In this document: positions 26,580-37,817 of the stretch, in pieces | Numbering within the stretch: position 1 is the stretch's first letter | Layout: the number at the start of each line of letters is the position of its first letter | Source: Antennarius striatus | Taxonomy: Eukaryota; Chordata; Actinopteri; Lophiiformes; Antennariidae | NCBI RefSeq assembly: GCF_040054535.1 | Contig: NC_090779.1 | Location: forward strand, 21,565,001-21,629,000 | DNA length: 64,000 bases | Direction: 5' to 3' | Translations under genes and position numbers: made by a program | Notes under the pieces: generated by a model | The model's input: only the letters and a program-made list of their open reading frames with translations | The model's database searches: none | Told to the model about the DNA's origin: nothing

Positions 26580-26648
26580 GAATGAATGAATGAATGAATG
26601 AATGAATGAATGAATGAATGAATGAATGAATGAATGAATGAATGAATA
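26580..26648. repeat. (AATG)n microsatellite
   Basis: About 17 perfect tetranucleotide units. Confidence 0.95.
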
Positions 26649-27130
26649 TCTGCTTTGCACCATCATAACTGCAATAAATACACATTTAATAATAAATGTT
26701 ATTTTATTATTATTATATTTTTAAATGAGGTATGTTTGTATTCATTGTTTAATTTCAGTTCATTCATTTTTCAGTTGGTGCCAGGTCAGCCTATCTTTTC
26801 ATTTTTTGGGGCGGTTTAAGTGAGTAGTAAACACAAATAGTGTCGACTCCTCTCATGGTAGAGTTATAGATCTCATTCTAGATTATCAGTAAAGCAGCAC
26901 CCAACATCTATTACATGTGAATGAAGCTCATTATGCTGATGCGTCTGTCTGTGACATACTGCTATCTGCTATCTGTTGTCTCCATCAGTGCTACCTGATG
27001 AGAAGGAATTTGGGGCAGCAGCGGTCATCAAATGATCGCAGGATTGGCAGTTCACTTCCCTATCCCGTCTATAATCCGTTATTATTATTACTATTTTTGT
27101 TATTTAAAATCAGTTTATATTTCTTTAAGT

Positions 27131-27175
27131 TTCATTCATTCATTGGTTCATTTGTTCATTCATTCATTCATTCAA
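27131..27175. repeat. (ATTC)n imperfect microsatellite
   Basis: ATTC units interrupted by GG and TG changes. Directly followed by sequence resembling the start of the common teleost interspersed repeat (gcttatccaggtc). Confidence 0.7.
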
Positions 27176-27513
27176 TCGTTTTTTTCTGCTTATCCAGGTC
27201 ATTGTGACAGCAAAAAGTTCAAATCTTCCTCTCCTGACCCACCTACTCCAGGTTTCTTGGGGGTGTCCCAGGACATTTCCAATCATTCTGAGGGACATCC
27301 CACCCAGTCGCCCAAACCACCTCATCTGATTCCCTTCTATGTGGTTGATCCTTACAGACCCCCTTATGAATGGCTGAGTTCCTCACCATATCTCTAAAAC
27401 TCAGCCCAGACACCCTGAGGGGGAAACTCATTTCAGCGTTCTTTTTCTTTTTAGTCATCATTGACCAAAGCTTGTGACCTCAGGTGAGAGTAGGAATGTA
27501 GACTGACCAGGAA

Positions 27514-27515
<2 letters not shown>

Positions 27516-27586
<71 letters not shown>
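27516..27586. repeat. (GA)n microsatellite
   Basis: Pure GA dinucleotide run of about 70 bp. Confidence 0.97.
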
Positions 27587-27589
<3 letters not shown>

Positions 27590-27936
27590 TTGATTTTTAA
27601 AATCACATTTATTCGTGAAGTTGATATTACAAGATAGTTACGTTAACAACATCCAAGAGAGATTCACTCAAACATGAACACACATCATTCATAAATCATT
27701 CATAGCTCTGAAATAGTTCAAATCGATTCTGATTCTTGTTTGACACATTCTTCTGAAAATGGCTTCTGCACTGCAGTCAGACGAACCTTCAACCTTTTCC
27801 TTCCTGCTTTGATAAATCGCCATCTTTGCTTGGCCCAGAAGAAAGTTTAGAGAGAGAGAAAGGATCATATGCATATTTGTATGAATATTACTGATATATA
27901 TAGATATGGATATACTGTATACAGTATATACTGTAG

Positions 27937-27940
<4 letters not shown>

Positions 27941-28018
<78 letters not shown>
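27941..28018. repeat. (CA)n microsatellite, perfect
   Basis: Thirty-nine uninterrupted AC units. Open frames reading through it on both strands (poly-VC, poly-HT) are artefacts. Confidence 0.97.
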
Positions 28019-28020
<2 letters not shown>

Positions 28021-28139
28021 ACATAAATACAACAGTTCAGTCCATTGCCTACTAAAGCTGACCAAGCCCACGACCAAATTTTCTCTATACTGTATACTTT
28101 TTGTGTCCATCCTTGGATAAGAAAAGTGTGCCACTGTAT

Positions 28140-28700
28140 TTTTCTATTTAATTTATTTAAAAGGGACAGTGTACAGTTCAAACATAAACGTTGTCACTTA
28201 GCTTCAAGCTAATTCACATCTGCAGTCTCTTGGCAGGGTCACATTAAAAATACACGACAACAACAAAACAGTTAAAACAACATACTAATATAATCAGAAC
28301 ATAATAACCACAACAGCGACACACTCCTGCTTGTAACCCCCCCATCCCTCCCAAGCCTACACCCTCACCCTCCCCCCACACACACACACAAAAGGGCGTC
28401 CTGAGGACCAAGTTAGTGTTTACAAAGCTGAGCAGCTTTTTAACTAAATTTGTTAGGTGGGATTTGGAGATACTGAGAGAGATTCAGCTTCTTACAACAT
28501 CAGAAAAAGCGTTCCACTGATTTGTGGCTCTTATAGAAAAAGCCGAGTTCCAGTGCGGCAAAATGGTTTGGTATAACCTCGTATGGAGGATAGTCTATTG
28601 TATTTAGCTTCATCAAGGCATTTAGGAGCGAGCTCGTCCTCACACCAGGTTGTCCATATCTAAAAGGGAAGACCTCAGGCCTGCCACTCATTCCACCCTG
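28140..28700 (-). repeat. Probable interspersed repeat relic
   Basis: Includes 'aaagggacagtgtacagttc' and a minus-strand frame of 63 codons (28500-28691) that looks like the end of a retrotransposon-type open frame. I recognise the style as repetitive in fish genomes but cannot name the family. Confidence 0.35.
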
Positions 28701-28748
28701 ACAAGTTCCTGCACGTGTTCCGACTGTAATTGAGGCTCCTGCGAAAGC

Positions 28749-28757
28749 AAATATAAG
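28749..28757 (+). promoter_or_regulatory. Candidate TATA box of the first SPAM1-like gene
   Basis: The sequence aaatataag lies about 75-80 bases before a consensus donor (CAGCAG|GTAGGT after 28830). The SPAM1-like coding exon at 30238 is preceded by an acceptor ending at 30224, so a non-coding first exon in this area is expected. Confidence 0.4.
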
Positions 28758-28779
28758 GAGAAGCTGTTCAGGCTCAGAG

Positions 28780-28830
28780 AAGAGAGTGAGATAATTTTAC
28801 AACTCCCAAACTTTGCATTCAAGACAGCAG
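28780..28830 (+). other. Candidate 5' UTR exon of the first SPAM1-like gene
   Basis: Delimited by the predicted start about 25-30 bases after the TATA box and by the donor after 28830. The implied intron to 30224 is about 1.4 kb and holds no other recognised feature apart from a poly-A tract near 30079. Inference only. Confidence 0.35.
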
Positions 28831-30237
28831 GTAGGTGGACCTACAGAGCAAGTTAGTATGCTTTATTATTATGTCATTAAATAGGGGAAAAAGTTCACTG
28901 CTTTTTTCTGAAGGTTTAATCTGAAAATTTATGAGCTCCATTTCACCAGACAACATTTTTAATAATGTTTAAACAATTTTAATTTCTGACAATGCCATCA
29001 ATTGAACATAAGAGTCTTGTACTTTTGTATGTCCTGTTGTTCAACATGTTTCTGACAGATTTTTAACTGATCTCTAGGTCAATAAACCCAATGAACCCAA
29101 TGAATTGTACTGTAGTTTGCCGGTGGAGTTAGTTAGTGTGTGATTTGATTGGATATGGATGGCTGTGGATCAGTTTGTTATTGCTTACTTACAGTAGTAC
29201 GAATGCCAGTGCTGTATGAATGTTTGCATGAATGGATGAATGTTGGTTACTGTTGTAGTCCATCAGTCTGGAAAGGTGCTATTTAAATAAGAATGGTCCA
29301 TCAACAGTTAGGTATTTACATGTAATATTCATAACAGTTATCTGACTATTAAGGTAAACTTGTGAAGGCACCACATTAAAGACAGACTGAGAGACAGTTA
29401 GACCCTGATGGGTGTATTCCATCTGAAATCTGGTACATTTTCAGGGAGTTTAGAGATAGGGACAAGACCAACACAACAAAGCAATAGTACTAGAAAATGT
29501 TTGCATTTAAAATTCAAGCCAAGCTCAGAAAAGTAAGCAGACAAAATTAAGATAAAGTGAGTTAAAATATGAGAAAACTCTCCATCCTCAAACCCTGATG
29601 TACCTCAAGGCCTCACTGACAACGACTCAGTACACTTCCAGTCTTGGTTGTTCTCAGAACCTTTGACACCACTGCCCTCATTTGGTTGTATTGATGTTAA
29701 TTTTAATGTCAAGAACAGACAGAATATAAGTACATATGCTTGTAAAGTGAGTGGAGTGTAATGGGCTCACTTGTAGGTTTCCGTTGGACAACCTGTAAGA
29801 GCTTGTCTGATGCTTTAGACTAAAGACTTAAGCTGCACTAATCAATTTACTATGAGGTATTAGCGGTGAGTGATATTACTCTGAGTAAAATAAAAGATCC
29901 TTCTCCATCTCTTCAGATATTAGCCAAGTTTGCTGAAGTTAGTAAATCAGCCCTTTGTCTTCATCTAATTAAAAAGACATACATCTTTACTGTAATCACA
30001 ATCTGGTACTGAGTCAAATGAAAACCTTCCAACTTCATGTACTAGCTTGAAGTGAAGGTCTAATTTGCTGAATCATTAAAAAAAAAAAAAAAAAAGGAAA
30101 CGAAGTCATGCATGCCAGTGACAAAATGTAATACAAAATCAAAAGAAAAGTAAAAAATATAACTGAATATAAATAGATAAATAGATTTAGATCGAGGAAC
30201 TGATCTCCTCTTTTTATTGTACAGATAATAGTGCAAG

Positions 30238-32243
30238 ATGCTTGATTCAAATCAGCCAATCTTCTACATCGTCACAATTTTGGCTCTACTGTGGTTGGTT
30301 CAGGCCTTACCGAGTACAGATCCTCCCATCCGTTCCAACATCCCCTTCGCCTTCATGTGGAATGCTCCAACTGAGCTGTGTGACATTCGCTTCGGCATAC
30401 CCCTCGACCTTTCCTACTTCGATTTTGTCACCAGCACACTGAAGACAGCGACCAACCAAAGCATCTCCATGTTCTACACTGACCGTTTTGGCATCTTTCC
30501 CTATGTGAATGAAGAGACTGGTATGATGTACGATGACGGCCTGCCTCAGCTGATTGATATGTACGAGCACCGTGAGCTGGCAGAGGATGACATTGAGTAC
30601 TACATCCCTGCTGACCAACCAGGCCTTGCTGTGCTTGACTTTGAGGAGTGGAGGCCACAATGGGACCGAAACTGGGGCAGCAAAGATATCTATCGACAGA
30701 TTTCTATTGCAGTTGTACAAAAGAAGAATCCCTTGTTGTCCGAACAAGAGGCAGAGGACTTGGCGAAGATTGTGTTCGAACGTGCAGCCAAGAGGTACTT
30801 TGTTCGATCCATACGCATTGGCAAGAGATTGCGTCCCAAACGACTCTGGGGTTACTACCTGTACCCTGACTGCTACAACTATGACTACAACCAGGACATT
30901 GTGGGCTTCACTGGAGAGTGTCCGTATATTGAGAAAATCAGGAACGATGAACTGCAGTGGCTCTGGAATGAGTCCACAGCACTTTTTCCATCAATTTACC
31001 TTGAGCTGGTGCTGAAAGACACTCAACAAGCTCGATTGTATGTTCGGAATCGCCTAGAGGAGGCCATGAGGTCTTCAGTACTACCCAACGGATCATTTTC
31101 TATTCCTATGTATGCTTTTATTCGTCCGGTGTACAAGGACAGCACTGACGACTACATGTCAGAGGTAAGACACACCTTCTCCACTGTTCTCTCTCAGTCA
31201 GACCTTATATATAACATTTTTATGCTCTATCTAAATTGAATAGGAATATCTACTTGCTAGCATGTGTTTATGGTTCCACTTGAGAACTTGGGGAGTGCAG
31301 GGGTGTAAACTGCAGGTAACCATGGAACCAATACTGATGCTTTAAGCTGAATTTCAGGGCAAAAGGCCAATTTTACCTGTCTTGACAACCAGAGGTGGTA
31401 ACTGATTCAGTACAAGATTTACTAATTGTTAGGATTTTGTTATCCAATTCCAGCTGGCTGTGAGCGAGAGGAAGGAGTACTTCCTGGACAAGTCGCCAGC
31501 TCATCGTGGGGCAATGATATGTCTTTTTAAAAAGCTTATTTACAAGAATAATCTCAGTCACTCAGTCAGGAGGTGAAATCTACTCTCTGTCTTTAATTGA
31601 TCAGCTCAACTTAAGTTGTTTCCTGCTCTGTCTTTTTTTTTGTCTCTCTGGTCCGTTCGGCAGTTCGATCTCGTCAACACTATCGGAGAAGCTGCTGCTC
31701 TCGGCGCCGCTGGCATTATTTCCTGGGGAGACATGAACGTCACCAGCACAGATGTAGGATCTGACATCACTCTCAGGTTTTCTGAAAATCATAGCAATAT
31801 GTTAGCAGTGATTGTCTAATAAGTGTCAAATCTTGCAGGACACCTGCTATGATGCTCGTCAGCACCTGGATCAGGTCATGAATCCGTACATAGTCAATGT
31901 CTCCAAGGCAACGCAACTCTGCAGTGAGGCACTCTGCCAGAACCAAGGCCGCTGTGTGAGGAAACAATGGGACATGGACGTCTTCCTTCACCTGGACCCC
32001 ATGCGTTACCAGATCCATCGGCAGCACCATCATGGTCCTTGGACTGTGACTGGAAGCCTCTCACAGTTTGACATCGACTGGTTTGACAGCCACTTTGACT
32101 GCATGTGCTACAGCCAGATGCCATGCAGATCGGTGATGACAATCAACACCGTTGAAGAATCTTTGCTGAAGGATGGTGGCACTGACAGATCTCGCCCCCT
32201 GCTGGTGATGATACTGCTCTGCCTGATGTGTGCTGTGCTGTGA
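30238..32243 (+). CDS. spam1-like: SPAM1/PH-20-like hyaluronidase, copy A
   Basis: GH56 hyaluronidase with exons 30238-31164, 31664-31753 and 31839-32243, phase 0, about 473 residues. The ATG lies 13 bases after a splice acceptor (tattgtacag, ends 30224). An N-terminal hydrophobic segment ends near ALPSTDPPIR. The catalytic motif is VLDFEEWRPQW, keeping D134 and E136 but with Phe between them instead of the Trp seen in hyal4. LWGYYLYPDCYNYD follows. The last exon has a shortened EGF-like region (CSEALCQNQGRCVR, FDCMCYSQMPC) and a hydrophobic end (PLLVMILLCLMCAVL), which suggests a GPI signal. In mammals PH-20 works on sperm in cumulus penetration; the role in fish is not established from this sequence. 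The donor of the middle exon is GTAGGA, weaker than the GTAAGA of copies B and C. Confidence 0.9.
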
Positions 32244-33234
32244 ATATACAAACACAAAACAATACTGTTGCTGTATAAGATGTCTGATTGGAGGGAGTCA
32301 GAAGATAAGTTCCAAAGTTCTTGCAGTTTATTATAATTTTTTATGTTATAGTTGTTTATCTGTTTTACCTGCCTTTCCATTAATTTAGTTTAGCCAGTTT
32401 TCTCAGTCTCATTTTAACCTTTTTAGAAGGTGCCATCCTGCTCAGTCTTCTCTCTCTGCCAATGTCTTCAAGCCTTGTCTACTAGCCAATCAGCTACAAG
32501 CCAGCTCAAACCTGTGATTTGTTTCTGATTTACTTGAATATTCCAACCAGTTTTATTTTGTCTTTGCCAGACTTTTTGGCTGAGCCACTGCCTGCTGTCT
32601 ATCGCACATTTGAATGTTTTTGGACTACTTGGATTATGACTTGTGCCTGTTTTCTGATTGTGCCTCAGCCTTACGTCTCTTTACCTCTGCCTGGAATCTG
32701 AACATTCCAGATTGCCTCTCTAGACACCTTAGACATTAGAAATGTCATATTGACTACCATTAAAATCACATTTTTAATCTCCCGGCCATGTAATCCGTAA
32801 TGTAAGCATTTCATTGTGAAGAAATGAGGGATTTTTGACATTTTTATTGTATCCCACGAGGTTCTGCTTTTTTCCATTGTAGGCTGATGCATGAATGTCT
32901 TGATTTTGGAGCCATGTGACTCCCAGGGATCCCTAAGAGTGTTTTTGGGGCATGTGCTAGGGTTACAAGCACATACCCCATCTCTTCGGGAACACCCTCT
33001 CTTGGTAGGTTTTAGAGGACTCCCACTCAGGATGGACTGATTTCCACTCGACCTCCAGCAGATTCAAGTCTCAGTCTAGAAGTCAGGAAAGCCTTGAATT
33101 AAATCCTATGGCATACACAATATTTGCAGTAATTCAAACCTGATATAATGTATTACGTATTAAAGACAACACAACAGAAAACATATTATATTATTCAGAG
33201 ATTAAGCATTTATCAGCATTTTGGGACATTTTTG
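32244..33234. other. 3' flank of copy A
   Basis: Presumed 3' UTR and downstream sequence with an ATTAAA near 32758 that could serve as a polyadenylation signal. No coding segment recognised. It is repeated at 48789-49790. Confidence 0.45.
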
Positions 33235-33625
33235 TAGCTGAAGGTTTGTCCAGTCCTTCAGATCCAGATCAGATCAAATCCTGAACAGCCTCGAGTACCA
33301 CTTCTTCTCTTCCTTTTGGATTTGGGCCTCAACTTCCTCCAACTGGAAGATCAAGGTCTTCTTGTTTTCCAACTCCTGCGCTTTCTATAGCAGAGTGGTC
33401 TTCAGAGACTCTGTCTCTGGGAGGAGGAATGAATTTCCTCTTTCCACTGGGTATGGTAGCTTCTGGACTCCTGTTCCTTCTACATCAGCGCGTGTTTGAG
33501 CTCTAGTTGGTCCTTAATGAGAGACAGCTTCTCCTCCTGGCAGTTCACCTCACTGGTCTGAAAGAGAAGTTCAGCCTCTTTTGTGTGTTGCTGTCCGTTG
33601 GGGTGACGGTGGGGCTGGGTTTCAC
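33235..33625 (-). pseudogene. Relic of a coiled-coil protein gene
   Basis: The minus strand reads as Glu/Lys/Leu/Gln-rich helix in pieces: KEAELLFQTSEVNCQEEKLS, continuing LIKDQLELKHALM to a stop, then KEQESRSYHTQWKEE. After a frame change it continues as AQELENKKTLIFQLEEVEAQ. In-frame stops and frame changes show that it is broken. The absence of introns suggests a processed or exon-derived relic. The parent gene is not recognised. A second copy lies at 49790-50185. Confidence 0.5.
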
Positions 33626-33720
33626 ACCCAGTTCATCAAAACATAAACACACCTTTTATTAGAGCCTTTGATGTGTTGTTGCGAGGATAGTAGTTTGCAC
33701 CAGAATACCCTGATTTTCAC

Positions 33721-33768
33721 TCATTCATTCATTCATTCATTCATTCATTCATTCATTCATTCATTCAT
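33721..33768. repeat. (TCAT)n microsatellite, 12 units
   Basis: Twelve perfect units here, against four at the same place in the second duplicate (50265-50280). Confidence 0.95.
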
Positions 33769-33769
33769 A

Positions 33770-34916
33770 TTTAAGAAGGAGATGGAGGTGGATAGCGCAT
33801 GTCCTCAGAAAGATGACTACGTGAGAACAGCACTATACTGGACACCAGGGGGCAGAGAAAACGGGCAGGCACAAAGATTCCTGGTGTAGAACAGTGGCGG
33901 GAGAGATGAAAGTAATGGGACATACACTCTTGCCCAAAACAGGCAAGAGTGGAGGTCTTTTGTTACTGTCCTACAAGTCAGTTTGACATGAAAGACAGTG
34001 AGAAGATGAAAAAGAATAAACCATCTTGCCAGAAACCTGGGATCTCTTTCATCACAAATTTTGATCCTCCAAATACTTATTTGTGTTGCAATTTCACGCA
34101 CATGCCCCTTTCACATGAAAAGAATAAAGCACAGTGACACATTAAAGTCAAAGCAAGGAATTCTTTATATTGCATGCACTATCAGAACATCAGCCAAAAT
34201 CGACTAAAGCTTGAAGAATAATCAGAAATTTCTAGGAGGTATGATATCATGTAATTGATATCACTTTATCTTTAATACAAATACATATTTGTCCTTGCAT
34301 TTTCACACAAGGCACATTTTCTTTTATGCAAAAACACAAATCATTGCCTGCCATCCTTAAGATCGCACCTAAGCCAAATGTATGTCATTTATCTGCATAA
34401 GCCATTCGGCCATACTAGAAACAAAAGATATTACATGAAATTTCTCCTGAAATCAAAAATTGATAAATAACACGATACAGTGGAAAACATTAAAAACAAC
34501 AATTTTGAGGCATTGGATTTAGAATGGAAGCCTTTTAATCTGTAAATAATAATGTAAAATAAAGTATTTCAAAGCTTTTCAGTTGACCAAAATGGCCATG
34601 ATGGAGACAAGTGGTACAACAGATTTACACAGTGTATGATTGATATATTGAATATGCTGAAGTTAAAAATGACAAAATCACCAAAAAAAATCTAGAGAGG
34701 ATTAATTATGTATTTGTTAGAATGCATGTCCACTCTTTGCTAAATATTTGTATTCCTAATACATGCATGCTACGTGCTAGTGTAGTCTAACAGATATTGT
34801 TTCAAATGTCTGTTTAATATTTGCTAGGGTGGAATGGGAAATAATTATTTGGATAAGGTCACTGACCTCTAAGCATAGCTTGTTTGTGAACTGATCTGTT
34901 TCTTTTTCACATATAG
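33770..34916. other. Upstream region of copy B
   Basis: AT-rich and without recognised genes. It ends in a splice acceptor (tctttttcacatatag, ends 34916), so a non-coding first exon of copy B must lie somewhere upstream; none could be picked out. The equivalent region at 50282-51430 is nearly identical. Confidence 0.45.
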
Positions 34917-34930
34917 GAGTGCAAAACAAA

Positions 34931-37065
34931 ATGAGGCTTCGTTTTAATCAATGTATCATTGTAACGCTTGCAATGTCTACTCTAGTTGAGGCATTAGACT
35001 ACAAAACAGATCCTCCAATCCGTGCCGGCAATCACTTTGCCTTTATGTGGAATGCTCCAACTGAGCTCTGTGAATCCCGATTCAACTTGCCCCTCAACCT
35101 TATCTACTTTGACTATATCACAAGCCCATTGAGGACAGCAGTCAACCAAACCCTCTCGATGTTCTACATTGATCGTTTTGGTATACATCCCCGCATTGAG
35201 CTTCACAAAAATCTAAGCATAGCTCATATTATTCATGGTGGCCTACCTCAGGTGATAAACATGACTGAGCACCTTCTGCTGGCAGCGAGTGACATTGACA
35301 ACTATATCCCTCCTAACCATGCGGGCCTTGCTGTGCTTGACTTTGAGGAGTGGAGGCCACAATGGATCAGAAACTGGAGACCAAAAGATGTCTATCGAAG
35401 GCTGTCTATAGAATATGTTTACAAAAGGTACAGTTCATTGTCTGAAAGAGAGGCAACGGAAATAGCAAAGGCTGAGTTTGATCAAGCAGCCAAGACTTAC
35501 TTTATTGACTCGATACGCCTTGGTAAGAGACTTCGTCCCGATCGACTCTGGGGTTACTATCTGTTCCCCGACTGCTACAATTATCAATACAAGAATCCAA
35601 AAAATTTTGAAAGCTACACAGGCGAGTGTCTGGACCTCGAGAAATTGAGGAACGATAACCTGAAGTGGCTCTGGAATGAGTCCACAGCAATTTATCCATC
35701 AATCTACCTTGAGCTGGTATTGAAAGACACCATACAAGCTCGACTGTATGTTCGAAATCGCCTTGAGGAGGCCATGAGGTCTTCGGTACTTGCTGAGAGA
35801 AACTTGTCTATCCCTGTGTATGCCTTCATTCGTCCGGTGTACAAGGATTTCACTGACACATACATGTCAGAGGTAAGACACACTTGCACCACTGTTCTCT
35901 CTGTCATACCTAACATATAACTGTTTTTTTTTACCCTATGAATTTGAATAGGAATACCAGATTGGCTAGCATGTTTATAGTTCCACAGGGGAATATGGGG
36001 AGTACTGGTGTGTAAACTGCAGAAATAATACTGGTGCTTTAAGCTGGACTTAAAGCACCAGTATTGTTTCCACGGTTACCTAGAGGCCTATTTTACCTGT
36101 CTTGACAACCAGAAGCAGTAACGGATTCAGCACCAGATTTAATATCTGGTTTGGATTTTAAAGCTTCCATAGCGGAAACCAAGTTTCAGGCTAATCCTAA
36201 CATTAAAGAATTTAATCTAGCCATGAGTCAAATACACATAGTAAAGTAATAAATGGGAAACAACTAAATTAATTTTAGAGAGTTAAGGGATAATTGGACG
36301 TCAGGTTGTTGTTGGTCAAAATAAAAAATAAAAAAAGTAGTCTTGTGTTAATATATTTTAAGTCTTCTGAAAAAGCAAATGTAGAAGAAGAACCTCAGTC
36401 AGTAGGTGAAATCTGCTCTCCATCTTGTTGAATCAATCAGCTCAACTGAAGTTGTTTTCCTGTTCTAATCGTTAGTTTTTGGTCTGTCTGTTTTGTTTGG
36501 CAGTTTGATCTCGTCAACACTATCGGAGAAGCTGCTTCTCTTGGCGTGGCTGGCGTTGTTTCCTGGGGAGACATGAATGTCGCTCGTTCGGAGGTAAGAT
36601 CCAACATCACTGACATCAGGTTTTCTGAACATCATAACAATATGTTACAACGTGTCACTGTCTTTTTATCAAATCCTGTAGGGCTCCTGCAATGATGCTC
36701 GACGTTACCTGAATGAGATTTTGAATGCGTACATACTCAATGTCTCCACTGCAGTGCAAATCTGCAGTGAGTCGATCTGTCAGAACCAAGGCCGCTGTTC
36801 AAGGAAAATATGGGACTCGGACACCTACCTCCACCTGAACAAAACGGAATACCAGATCCATCGGGGGCCCACAAATGATACCTGGGTTGTGAGTGGGAAG
36901 CTCACACAGTTTTACATCGACTGGTTTGACAGCAACTTTGACTGCATGTGCTACACCAAGAAGCCATGCAGATTGATTGCTACAGCCTCAGGGCGCAGTT
37001 TAGTCGCTAACAGATCTATCCTCCTGCTAATGATGCTGACCTTGTATGTTGTGCTGTTCCACTAA
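34931..37065 (+). CDS. spam1-like: SPAM1/PH-20-like hyaluronidase, copy B
   Basis: GH56 hyaluronidase with exons 34931-35872, 36504-36593 and 36682-37065, phase 0, about 471 residues. The first in-frame ATG after the splice acceptor at 34916 is 34931; it begins a signal peptide (MRLRFNQCIIVTLAMSTLVEA). The catalytic motif is VLDFEEWRPQW with D137 and E139. LWGYYLFPDCYNYQY follows. The middle exon keeps WGDMN. The last exon has the EGF-like Cys pattern (CSESICQNQGRCSR, FDCMCYTKKPC) and the hydrophobic tail ILLLMMLTLYVVLF, suggesting a GPI signal. Its non-coding flanks and introns are almost the same as those of copy C, yet the mature proteins are only about 77% identical over the first exon. 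No disabling change was seen. Confidence 0.9.
36027..36065. repeat. Perfect inverted repeat in intron 1 of copy B
   Basis: Arms aatactggtgctttaa and its exact complement (16 bp each) around a 7-base loop, enough for a stable hairpin in RNA. The same structure is at 52543-52581 in copy C. Copy A has only a diverged left arm (near 31333), so the right arm seems to have been gained before the B/C duplication. Confidence 0.9.
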
Positions 37066-37096
37066 AAGCTCAAAATTCTCTTCATAATATTAAGTG

Positions 37097-37560
37097 GGGG
37101 CGGCACGGTGGCGCAGTAGGTAGCACTGTCGCCGCACGCCAAGGCGTTTCCGGGTTCACGTCCCACTCTGTGTGGAGTTTGCATGTTCTCCCCGTGTCTG
37201 CGTGGGTTTTCTCCGGTTTCCTCCCACCCCAAAAAACATCAATTTAGGTTAACTGGCCTGTCCCAAACTGACCGTAGGTGTGAGTGTCAATGCTTGTCTA
37301 TGTGGGTGTCTATGTGTGGCTCCGCGGTGCACTGAGTGGCGGGCAGCTCCTGCTTGGTGCGCCCCAAATGAGCAACTTGTAAGGGGGACGGCGCCTTGCG
37401 GAAGGGTGCCTCGACAGTGCTCCGAAGGTCAGCTGACACCTCCCACTGTCAGCTCACCTTCGGGTGTTTTTTAGGGCGGGAGCGGGAACTGAACCCTGAT
37501 CTCAGAACATTGGATGACCTGCTCTACCGTGCGCTCTACCACTGAGCCACCACCGCCCAA
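37097..37560 (-). repeat. Teleost interspersed repeats, reverse orientation
   Basis: Starts with ggcggcacggtggcgcagta and runs through 'tgtggagtttgcatgttctc', the reverse complement of the family at 270-535. A second block up to about 37560 contains tgcgctctaccactgagcc and is likely an additional repeat. Present at the matching place in the second duplicate. Confidence 0.75.
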
Positions 37561-37605
37561 AAGCCACTGCCGCCCCAATTTCTCTGGATTTCTTTCAGAG
37601 AAAAC

Positions 37606-37817
37606 AATCAATCAACCTTTATTTGTATAGCACTTAATCACATTAAAGACATCAATCTATCGAACCATCCTGAACTGGATTTAGATCATAATCTTAATCC
37701 AGTTCACAAGTTTATTTTAGTTTAGTTTAATTTACCATAACAATGTAGTCCTTTAACCATCAGAAATATAACCTTGCAATGTTGCAATGTTTGAAGCCAG
37801 TGATAATGAAAATGTTT
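37606..37817. other. Short retroelement tail and flank
   Basis: The segment caatcaacctttatttgtat resembles the terminal part of a common fish SINE or LINE. It is followed by ordinary AT-rich sequence up to the RTE insertion. Confidence 0.4.

Larger units (their letters stand above)
31487..37754 (+). repeat. Segmental duplication, first copy
   Basis: From gacaagtcgccagctcat at about 31487, the sequence matches that starting at 48017 through about 54582, at roughly 98-99% outside coding exons. It covers the last two exons of copy A, the intergenic region, all of copy B and the interspersed repeat after it. The breakpoint lies inside the first intron of copy A. Similar blocks further right (L1-type ORF1 relic, Tc1 block) suggest that the true unit is about 16.5 kb and reaches to the start of the second copy. 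Confidence 0.9.

Noticed and set aside
27689-28181. Several frames rich in Val-Cys or His-Thr repeats
   Set aside because: They are translations of the perfect (CA)n microsatellite.
34919-34930. Earlier start of copy B at a GTG codon
   Set aside because: It lies only two bases after the splice acceptor, and the ATG at 34931 starts the signal peptide conserved with copy C.
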